5,138 nt of DNA, from NCBI GenBank assembly GCA_031264715.1, contig JAISDP010000255.1, positions 1-5,138 on the forward strand, read 5' to 3'. The notes under the pieces were generated by a model. The model was not told the DNA's origin and made no database searches. It worked only from the letters and a program-made list of their open reading frames with translations. Shown here one piece after another: positions 1 through 5,137 of this stretch (the stretch's first letter is position 1; each line of letters opens with the position of its first letter). This DNA is from Bacteroidales bacterium (GTDB lineage Bacteria > Bacteroidota > Bacteroidia > Bacteroidales > UBA4181). The translations under genes were made by a program, and so were the position numbers.

Positions 1-1
1 G

Positions 2-16
2 ATTTTTGTCTGTGAG
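2..16 (+). repeat. Copy 1 of a 15-base block shared with the 4340 intergenic region
   Basis: ATTTTTGTCTGTGAG here matches 4340-4358 exactly once a 4-base CGTC insertion in the second copy is ignored. The ATTTTTGTC core also occurs inverted at 173-181, and a GTTTTTGTC variant forms the arms of the inverted repeat at 23-50. I noticed these copies only in intergenic DNA. They may be a regulatory motif, or chance in T-rich sequence. Confidence 0.35.
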
Positions 17-22
17 GGACTT

Positions 23-50
23 GTTTTTGTCCTGATTTATGGACAAAAAC
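23..50. repeat. Perfect 10-base inverted repeat with 8-base spacer
   Basis: The arms GTTTTTGTCC (23-32) and GGACAAAAAC (41-50) are exact reverse complements around TGATTTAT. As RNA this would be a stem-loop with a GC-rich top. It is not followed by a T-run on either strand, so an intrinsic terminator is unlikely. It ends 8 bases before the candidate -33 TTG of the promoter at 59-91, a position that would suit an upstream regulator site. It could also be the end of an upstream transcript that lies outside the window. Confidence 0.5.
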
Positions 51-58
51 GAAAAATA

Positions 59-91
59 TTGATGTGGTTTCAGAAAAAAACAGTAAATTTG
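59..91 (+). promoter_or_regulatory. Candidate Bacteroidota promoter P1 (TTG-N22-TAAATTTG)
   Basis: TAAATTTG at 84-91 matches the Bacteroidota primary-sigma -7 consensus TAnnTTTG exactly and is followed by C, as is common. A TTG at 59-61 sits 22 bases upstream and could serve as the -33 element. Transcription would start near position 96-100. The product could be a long ppk1 leader or an unrecognised small RNA. This rests on consensus matching only, in AT-rich DNA where such matches also arise by chance. Confidence 0.45.
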
Positions 92-137
92 CATCGTAGC
101 TTTATGTAGACAAAGGCAAGTCAGAGCAGGTCAAAAC

Positions 138-155
138 GGACTTCTTAAGTTGTCC
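138..155. repeat. Imperfect 18-base palindrome
   Basis: GGACTTCTTAAGTTGTCC has GGAC/GTCC outer arms and a perfect CTTAAG centre; 14 of 18 positions are symmetric, and the four mismatches are the two TT pairs. The GGAC/GTCC arms echo the inverted repeat at 23-50. It lies downstream of candidate promoter P1, where it could be an operator or a weak RNA stem. No protein family is assigned to it. Confidence 0.3.
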
Positions 156-210
156 CAAGTCGTACCCCATAAGACAAAAATAAAAGATAACTCACTGAAT
201 TATATGGTTT

Positions 211-336
211 TTATGTATGTCTTTTCAAGCCATGTAAATTTTGTGAAGACATTTTTTTCAAATAAACGAACAGCAGATCATTTTGACCCAATTCCTTGAA
301 CAAGGGTATAGTGTTTGCATTTACAGTGGATAACAT
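211..336 (-). CDS. Possible small protein, 41 aa, unrecognised
   Basis: On the minus strand an ATG (complement of 334-336) opens a 41-codon frame that ends in TAA at 211-213. An AGGAG sequence (complement of 343-347) lies six bases ahead of the start, the best Shine-Dalgarno match noticed in the window, and an in-frame TAA just upstream of the AGGAG fixes this ATG as the only start. The product begins MLSTVNANTIPLFKELGQND, is mildly basic at its C-terminus, and has no signal peptide, membrane segment or motif I recognise. It diverges from ppk1 and overlaps candidate promoter P2. Against it: Bacteroidota rarely depend on Shine-Dalgarno sequences, and a frame this short in AT-rich DNA can arise by chance. 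Treat as a candidate only. Confidence 0.22.
   Translation of the reverse strand: MLSTVNANTIPLFKELGQNDLLFVYLKKMSSQNLHGLKRHT
282..317 (+). promoter_or_regulatory. Candidate ppk1-proximal promoter P2 with palindromic spacer
   Basis: TTTG at 282-285 and a TA-GTG-TTTG element at 309-317 are separated by 23 bases. The -7 element has three bases rather than two between TA and TTTG, so it is a near match, not an exact one. It is followed by CAT, as are the elements at 84-91 and 4377-4384. The spacer holds the palindrome CCTTGAACAAGG (294-305), a classic place for a repressor site. Transcription from here would give a ppk1 leader of about 100 bases. Confidence 0.3.
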
Positions 337-381
337 GCAGAGCTCCTTTTAACGGATGAGGGCGAAGAGATAACAAAACCA

Positions 382-402
382 ATTGTCGGCTTGTTTGACA
401 AT
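382..402 (+). promoter_or_regulatory. Possible stem-loop in the ppk1 leader
   Basis: ATTGTC (382-387) pairs with GACAAT (397-402), and two G-U pairs could extend the stem inward to leave a five-base loop. The structure ends 22 bases before the ppk1 start codon. It would be in the mRNA leader whichever candidate promoter is used. With six Watson-Crick pairs, mostly A-U, it is weak; a role in translation control is speculative. Confidence 0.25.
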
Positions 403-424
403 GCTGCAAATATCATGATGTTGT

Positions 425-2494
425 ATGGATAATATTTTTATAAACAGGGAACTGAGTTGGTTGTCATTCAACGCGCGCGTGCTCCAGGAAGCATCCGATC
501 CGGCTGTTCCGCTGGTGGAGCGGATGAAATTTTTGGGAATCTATTCGAACAACATGGATGAATTTTTCAAGGTTCGTGTAGCCACTATTAAGCGGATGAT
601 CGACTTGAAGATAGATTCGAAAAAGATACTGGGCGAAAAACCCAAAAAGCTGATGCACCAGGTGCAGGCCAAGGTGATTGAAATGCAAGCCAAATCACAG
701 CAAACCTATCACGACATATTGCTGGAACTGGAACGTGAGAAAATATATATTGTCGACGAAACCCAACTCTCGCCCAAACAGCAGGAATTTGTTGTTTCCT
801 ACTTCAACGACAGGGTGTTGTCGGCCATTTCGCCCATCATGTTCAGTAATGTCGACAAATTTCCATACCTTGAGGACCGGGCTATTTATCTCGCCGCCAA
901 GCTCACGCGGGCCAACGGTGATTTCGAATATGCGATTGTAGACATCCCTACCGCTGTATTACCACGCTTTATAGAACTTCCCAATATTGGCGACAAGAAG
1001 TATATTATCCTCCTCGATGATATTATCCGCTTCAATATCAAGGATGTATTTGCTATTTTCAAGTACGAGAAGTATGAAACTTACACCATTAAGCTCACTC
1101 GCGACGCTGAGCTGGATATAGACAACGACTTGACCAAAAGTTTCCTCGAAAAGATTTCGAAAAGCGTGACGCAACGCCGTACCGGGCAACCTGTACGTTT
1201 CGTGTTCGACAGCGATATTCCTAAAGACCTGTTGAAATACCTGGTGAAACAGCTCGAACTGAACGATGACGACAACCTGATTCCCGGCGGTCGCTACCAC
1301 AATTTTAAAGATTTCATGAGCTTTCCGAACGTCGGCAGTCGCGGATTGGAATATGTATCCGCTCCGCCGCTGTCGCACCCGCTGATACATACCGGGAAAA
1401 GCATCCTGAAGGTAATTGACGGTCAGGATGTTTTGTTGCATTTTCCATATCAGAAATTTACCGATTATATCAACCTGTTGCGCGAAGCCGCGATCGACCC
1501 CGATGTGAAATGTATCAAGATCACGCTTTACCGTGTGGCCAAGAACTCGCGGGTGATCGGCGCACTGATGAACGCTGTGCAAAACGGGAAGGATGTAACC
1601 GTGATCATCGAGTTGCAGGCGCGGTTCGACGAAAATTCCAATATCTACTGGGCACGCCGGCTGGAAGAGATCGGCGCCAGGGTGCTATTCGGAATCCCAC
1701 GGTTGAAGGTGCACAGCAAACTCACGCTGATCTCGCGCCGTGTAGGTAAACGCATCCGCCACTATTCGGTGGTGGGTACCGGGAATTTCCACGAAGGGAA
1801 TGCCGTTGCTTATACCGATGTATCGCTGCTCACCGCCGACCAGCGTATCGGACGCGAAGTGGACAAACTTTTCGACTATTTCGAAAATCCGTTCAAATAC
1901 CCTGTTTTCAACCATTTGCTGGTTTCTCCGCAATTCATGCGTCGCAAAGTTTATGCGTTGATTGATGAAGAAATACGCAACGTAAAAGCCGGGCGCGAGG
2001 CCTGGATCATGGTGAAAATCAATAACCTGGTGGATACCGACGTGATATCTAAGCTATACCAGGCTAGCCAGGCAGGCGTTTCCGTACGTATGGTCGTACG
2101 CGGCATCTGCTCGTTAATCCCCGGCATTGCGGGGCTAAGTGAAAATATCGAAGCTGTAAGTATCGTAGGGCGCTACCTGGAACATTCGCGCATTTTCATC
2201 TTTTGCAATGGCGGCGCCGAACGGTACTACATCTCCTCGGCCGACTGGATGACGCGCAACCTCGATACCCGTATCGAAATAGCTGCGCCCATCTACGACC
2301 TGAACCTGCAAAAGGAAATGAAGTATATCCTCGAAACACAGTTGCGCGACAATGTCAAGGCCCGGATTATCGACGCCGTGCAGGATAACCGCTACAAGCG
2401 CGACGACAATCCGCCGTTGAAATCGCAGACAGCGTTATATGAGCATTACAGGGATTTCCTGGAAACAGGCATTTACCCGGAAAATCGTACCTAG
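425..2494 (+). CDS. ppk1: Polyphosphate kinase 1 (PPK1)
   Basis: PPK1 reversibly transfers the terminal phosphate of ATP to a growing inorganic polyphosphate chain through a phosphohistidine intermediate. At 689 aa it has the usual family length (E. coli PPK is 688). Rough domains are N (1-105), H (about 106-315), C1 (about 316-497) and C2 (about 498-685), the last two with phospholipase-D-like folds. By motif alignment with E. coli, the autophosphorylated histidine is H430 in LKVHSKL (E. coli H435), the second histidine is H587 in LEHSR (H592), metal/phosphate-site arginines are R370 (R375) and R400 (R405), ATP-site residues are N43 (N45) and Y463 (Y468), and R559 matches R564. All are intact, so the enzyme should be active. 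The start is firm: MDNIFINRELSWLSF is the canonical family N-terminus, and an in-frame TGA lies at 416-418. No Shine-Dalgarno sequence is seen. No ppx exopolyphosphatase gene is adjacent within the window. Confidence 0.98.
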   Translation: MDNIFINRELSWLSFNARVLQEASDPAVPLVERMKFLGIYSNNMDEFFKVRVATIKRMIDLKIDSKKILGEKPKKLMHQVQAKVIEMQAKSQQTYHDILLELEREKIYIVDETQLSPKQQEFVVSYFNDRVLSAISPIMFSNVDKFPYLEDRAIYLAAKLTRANGDFEYAIVDIPTAVLPRFIELPNIGDKKYIILLDDIIRFNIKDVFAIFKYEKYETYTIKLTRDAELDIDNDLTKSFLEKISKSVTQRRTGQPVRFVFDSDIPKDLLKYLVKQLELNDDDNLIPGGRYHNFKDFMSFPNVGSRGLEYVSAPPLSHPLIHTGKSILKVIDGQDVLLHFPYQKFTDYINLLREAAIDPDVKCIKITLYRVAKNSRVIGALMNAVQNGKDVTVIIELQARFDENSNIYWARRLEEIGARVLFGIPRLKVHSKLTLISRRVGKRIRHYSVVGTGNFHEGNAVAYTDVSLLTADQRIGREVDKLFDYFENPFKYPVFNHLLVSPQFMRRKVYALIDEEIRNVKAGREAWIMVKINNLVDTDVISKLYQASQAGVSVRMVVRGICSLIPGIAGLSENIEAVSIVGRYLEHSRIFIFCNGGAERYYISSADWMTRNLDTRIEIAAPIYDLNLQKEMKYILETQLRDNVKARIIDAVQDNRYKRDDNPPLKSQTALYEHYRDFLETGIYPENRT

Positions 2495-2540
2495 TGTAAC
2501 TTATTTGTTATAATGTGCGTATATTTATAGAAATCAACAA

Positions 2541-3341
2541 ATGATCATGTCTATACTCAAATACATGAAGGGCAAAATAATATGGGTTATATGGCTGTTC
2601 CCTCTGTTGACTTCGTTTATCGCACCGAAAGTCGGCTTTTCGGAAACACCTGTCTTCCTTGACGGGGAAAAGTTGACATTCAGGATTCATTACGGATTCA
2701 TCACCGGTGGCGAGGTCAATATCACAGCCAATAAAACATGGCTCAACGGTCAGGAAGTTTTCCATACCGTATTAGCCGGGAAAACCACCGGTCTTATCGA
2801 CAAGCTGTACAAAGTGAACGACGTGTACGAAAGTTTCTTCGATCCCGCAACTAACCTTCCCGACAAGGCTATACGGAATATCCGCGAAGGAAGTTACCGG
2901 TACTACGACGAAGTAGAATTCAACCGGGAAGGAATGTACGTGACGAGCCAGCGCAACGGCAAAGTTTCCGTCCCGAAGAACACGCTCGATATGGCTTCGG
3001 TGATGTATTACGTGCGCCGCCTCGACCTGTCCAGACTGAGTGAAAACGACATTATCTCGCTCGACACTTACTTTGGCGACTCTCTCTTTCCGTTTTACAT
3101 TGTATATAAAGGAAAGGAAACCATTTCGATCAGTTCGGGCAAATACAAGTGCTTCAAATTTGTACCGATTGTAGAGCCCGGGCGCGTTTTCGAGAACAAT
3201 GACGATATGACCATCTGGTTCTCCGACGACGAAAACAAAATCCCGGTGAGCATCAAATTCAATATCCTGGTTGGCTCGTTCAAGTGCGACCTGGCCAAAT
3301 TCGAAAACCTGAAATATCCGTCTACGGCCAAAATTAAGTAA
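2541..3341 (+). CDS. Exported DUF3108 domain-containing protein
   Basis: This 266-aa protein has an N-terminal signal peptide: a lysine-bearing start, a hydrophobic core at about residues 13-28 (IIWVIWLFPLLTSFIA) and a plausible signal peptidase I site near residue 34 (VGFS/ET). No lipobox is present, so a soluble periplasmic protein is expected. The mature part fits the DUF3108 pattern: GEKLTFRIHYGFITGGEV at about 42-59, a DVYESFFDP segment at about 94-102, and the C-terminal IWFSDDENKIPVSIKF then GSFKCDL block at about 225-251. It should be mostly beta strand. The only two cysteines, C204 and C249, could form a disulfide outside the cytoplasm. Its function is not known to me. Start choice is open: ATGs at 2541, 2547 and 2565 are in frame, and the third (MKGKIIWV) gives the most typical signal peptide. 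It lies 46 bases after ppk1 with no terminator seen, so co-transcription is likely. Confidence 0.85.
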   Translation: MIMSILKYMKGKIIWVIWLFPLLTSFIAPKVGFSETPVFLDGEKLTFRIHYGFITGGEVNITANKTWLNGQEVFHTVLAGKTTGLIDKLYKVNDVYESFFDPATNLPDKAIRNIREGSYRYYDEVEFNREGMYVTSQRNGKVSVPKNTLDMASVMYYVRRLDLSRLSENDIISLDTYFGDSLFPFYIVYKGKETISISSGKYKCFKFVPIVEPGRVFENNDDMTIWFSDDENKIPVSIKFNILVGSFKCDLAKFENLKYPSTAKIK

Positions 3342-3389
3342 CAGCAACCACGATTTTTTCTATTTTCGGATGTAAATTGAATCACAAAT

Positions 3390-4328
3390 ATGGCATATCC
3401 CTGGGGGCATGAAAGACGGTTTAATTCCTACCCGGAATATTTCAGGAAACATTATGGCGAACGTGTCCAGAAATTGACCGTCGACGCAGGTTTTACCTGT
3501 CCTAACCGCGACGGAACAGTGGGGCGCGGCGGTTGTGCATACTGCAACAACGATGCGTTCAACCCGTCGTATTGCACTCCGCAGAAAAGCATACAGCAAC
3601 AGTTGCTGGAAGGCATTGAGTTCCATAAAGTCCGTTACCGCAAAGCATACCGTTATTTGGCGTATTTCCAGGCGTATTCCAACACATACGCACCGCTGGA
3701 TAAGCTGCGATCCCTGTACGGCGAAGCGCTGGCCGTACCCGATGTGATGGGCATTGTGATCGGTACGCGTCCCGATTGTGTGGACGACGAAAAACTCGAT
3801 TATCTGGCAGAGCTAAGCCGGACGCATTATGTGGCGGTGGAATATGGTATGGAAAGTTGCTACAACCATACTTTGGAACGGATTAACCGGGGACATACGG
3901 TTGAGCAGTGCATACAGGCCATCGAAGCGACCGCTGCACGGGGAACCAGGGTCGGGACACATTTGATATTCGGGCTGCCGGGCGAGACGCGCCGTGAGAT
4001 GCTGGACGAGGTTGATATGATCAACCGCCTGCCCATTGATACCATTAAGCTACACCAGTTGCAAATAGCGGCGGGTACCGCTTTTGCCCGGCAATACGCC
4101 GGGCGTCCGGAGAGTTTTCAACTGTTTGGATGTGATGAATATATCGATTTTGTGGTGCAATTCCTGGAACGGTTGCATCCGCGTATTGTCGTGGAGCGGT
4201 TTGCCGGCGAAATGCCGCCACGCTACATGGCGGGCCCCGGATGGGGGCTTATACGTAACGTGGAACTTTGGCGAATGTTCGAACAGCGTTTAGCGGATCG
4301 CAACACCTGGCAGGGACGACTTTTATAA
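3390..4328 (+). CDS. TIGR01212 family radical SAM protein (YhcC/YtqA-like)
   Basis: This 312-aa cytoplasmic protein carries the cluster motif of its family, C37-X11-C49-X2-C52 within GFTCPNRDGTVGRGGCAYCN, which should bind a [4Fe-4S] cluster and cleave S-adenosylmethionine. Further family landmarks follow in order: FQAYSNTYAP (93-102), GTRPDC (125-130), VEYGMES (150-156), HLIFGLPGE (191-199) and KLHQLQI (220-226). The fold is Elp3/MiaB-like. Length and N-terminus agree with E. coli YhcC, which supports the ATG at 3390. From recalled literature, the B. subtilis relative YtqA (MnmL) takes part in maturing the mnm5-type modification of tRNA wobble uridine; whether this Bacteroidota protein does the same is inference. 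It follows the DUF3108 gene by 48 bases and is probably in the same transcript. No Shine-Dalgarno sequence precedes it. Family assignment is firm; the exact substrate is not. Confidence 0.93.
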   Translation: MAYPWGHERRFNSYPEYFRKHYGERVQKLTVDAGFTCPNRDGTVGRGGCAYCNNDAFNPSYCTPQKSIQQQLLEGIEFHKVRYRKAYRYLAYFQAYSNTYAPLDKLRSLYGEALAVPDVMGIVIGTRPDCVDDEKLDYLAELSRTHYVAVEYGMESCYNHTLERINRGHTVEQCIQAIEATAARGTRVGTHLIFGLPGETRREMLDEVDMINRLPIDTIKLHQLQIAAGTAFARQYAGRPESFQLFGCDEYIDFVVQFLERLHPRIVVERFAGEMPPRYMAGPGWGLIRNVELWRMFEQRLADRNTWQGRLL

Positions 4329-4339
4329 ATTTTGCCCCA

Positions 4340-4358
4340 ATTTTTGTCCGTCTGTGAG
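4340..4358 (+). repeat. Copy 2 of the intergenic block shared with 2-16
   Basis: ATTTTTGTCCGTCTGTGAG repeats the block at 2-16 with CGTC inserted after the ninth base. It begins 12 bases after the stop codon of the radical SAM gene and ends 18 bases before the TACATTTG element at 4377. A regulator-binding role upstream of the peptidase-like gene is possible; chance similarity in T-rich DNA is the alternative. Confidence 0.35.
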
Positions 4359-4384
4359 TAAATTGAATTTTTCATGTACATTTG
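4353..4384 (+). promoter_or_regulatory. Candidate Bacteroidota promoter P3 for the peptidase-like gene
   Basis: TACATTTG at 4377-4384 matches the TAnnTTTG -7 consensus exactly. The best -33 candidate at a fitting distance is TGTG at 4353-4356, with a 20-base spacer, which departs from TTTG by one base. Transcription would start near 4389-4392 and give a leader of about 60 bases before the ATG at 4454. The 125-base gap and this element suggest the last gene is transcribed independently of the ppk1 group. Confidence 0.55.
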
Positions 4385-4392
4385 CATTTTAC

Positions 4393-4411
4393 CGAAAAGC
4401 CCGGCTTTTCG
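4393..4411. promoter_or_regulatory. 19-base palindrome at the predicted transcription start (operator or 5' stem-loop)
   Basis: CGAAAAGCC (4393-4401) and GGCTTTTCG (4403-4411) are exact reverse complements around a single C. The repeat begins nine bases after the TACATTTG element, so it overlaps or directly follows the predicted start site. As DNA it resembles a dimeric repressor site; as RNA it would form an eight-pair hairpin at the extreme 5' end of the message. It could also act as a weak terminator for the radical SAM gene, but only three G-C pairs top the stem and no separate U-run follows (next bases AATTCAT). Confidence 0.5.
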
Positions 4412-4453
4412 AATTCATATGATCCAAATCCATAAAACTGAAACAGAACCATC

Positions 4454-5137
4454 ATGTTAAGTATTAGAAAAATTGCCGTCACATCGCTTTGTACCGTATT
4501 TTCTTTTTGTTTGTTTGCCGGGGAATCGCCGACCAGGGATTCGATCACGCGAAAAGGGTATACCCTGATAGTTATCAGCAAAGACCCGCAATTCGACCCG
4601 GCGGTCAAATCAAAACTGGAAGAAACATTCTTTACCGTATATCCCCGGTTAGCCAAGCGGTTTAATAAAAAAACCGCCCCAAAAGTGACTTTTATTATTG
4701 ATCCGGAATACGGTGGAGTTGCTGCAACGTACGGCGGCAAAGTCGTATACAGCACAAAATGGTATCAGCAACACCCGGACGACATTGATGTGGTGACCCA
4801 TGAGGTGATGCACATTGTGCAGAACTATGGAAACACATCGGGGCCCGGCTGGATTACCGAAGGTATTGCCGATTACGTAAGGTACAAATACGGAGTAGCC
4901 AATGAGGCAAGCAACTGGAGCCTGCCCGAAGTATCTGCCAGGCATAACTATACGGATGCTTACCGCGTCACAGCACGTTTTTTTGTGTGGCTGGAGAACC
5001 ACAAGAATAAAAAGATCGTGGATAAACTGGATAAAGTGATGCGCAATAACACATACCGGGACAGCTTCTGGAAAGAGTCGACAGGAAAAACGATAGATGA
5101 ACTTTGGGCAGAATATGCTGCAAATCCCAAATTATAA
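4454..5137 (+). CDS. Exported basic secretory protein family (PF04450-like) putative metallopeptidase
   Basis: This 227-aa protein starts with a signal peptide (MLSIRKIAVTSLCTVFSFCL, probable cleavage near residues 22-24, after FA or FAG; no good lipobox), so it should leave the cytoplasm. The mature part matches the bacterial branch of the plant basic secretory protein family: YGGVAATYGGKVVYSTKWY at about 86-104, a zincin motif HEVMH at 116-120 (H116, E117, H120), then PGWITEGIADYVRYKYG at 131-147, where E136 or D140 could be the third zinc ligand, and a helical DAYRVTARFFVWLE at 168-181. Catalytic residues look intact, but peptidase activity in this family is mostly inferred from the motif; substrate is unknown. 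It is a minimal version with no room for an extra C-terminal domain. The ATG at 4454 is chosen because it gives a normal signal peptide; no Shine-Dalgarno sequence precedes it. It appears to have its own promoter. Confidence 0.88.
   Translation: MLSIRKIAVTSLCTVFSFCLFAGESPTRDSITRKGYTLIVISKDPQFDPAVKSKLEETFFTVYPRLAKRFNKKTAPKVTFIIDPEYGGVAATYGGKVVYSTKWYQQHPDDIDVVTHEVMHIVQNYGNTSGPGWITEGIADYVRYKYGVANEASNWSLPEVSARHNYTDAYRVTARFFVWLENHKNKKIVDKLDKVMRNNTYRDSFWKESTGKTIDELWAEYAANPKL

Larger units (their letters stand above)
1..424. other. AT-rich intergenic/leader region upstream of ppk1
   Basis: This stretch has no large open reading frame on either strand. It is markedly more AT-rich than the coding DNA to its right. 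It contains an exact TAnnTTTG promoter-like element (84-91), a near match (309-317), inverted repeats at 23-50, 138-155, 294-305 and 382-402, and one 41-codon minus-strand frame (211-336). No tRNA, rRNA or riboswitch class was recognised. The window starts inside the region, so an upstream gene may lie just to the left. If transcription of ppk1 starts at the first promoter, the leader would exceed 300 bases; from the second it would be about 100 bases. Confidence 0.75.

Noticed and set aside
204..299. A 31-codon plus-strand frame (MVFMYVFSSH...) upstream of ppk1
   Set aside because: It has no ribosome binding site, is rich in TTT codons as expected from AT-rich DNA, and competes with the better-supported minus-strand frame in the same place.
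959..1582. A 207-codon minus-strand reading frame inside ppk1
   Set aside because: It lies wholly opposite a gene with intact PPK1 motifs throughout, and its translation shows no domain or plausible start context. It is a by-product of ppk1 codon use.
2495..2540. Possible promoter or terminator between ppk1 and the DUF3108 gene
   Set aside because: TTATTTG is present but the TA is wrongly spaced for TAnnTTTG, and no inverted repeat followed by a T-run is visible.
2772..3347. A 191-codon minus-strand reading frame opposite the DUF3108 gene
   Set aside because: The plus-strand frame has a signal peptide and family motifs over the same span. The minus-strand translation shows nothing recognisable.
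3361..3368. TATTTTCG as a promoter -7 element ahead of the radical SAM gene
   Set aside because: It departs from TAnnTTTG by one base and has no TTG at a fitting upstream distance; the gene is more simply read from the upstream transcript.
4393..4411. Strong intrinsic terminator after the radical SAM gene
   Set aside because: The hairpin has only three consecutive G-C pairs and no U-run beyond the stem, and it lies downstream of an exact promoter element, so a regulatory reading was preferred.
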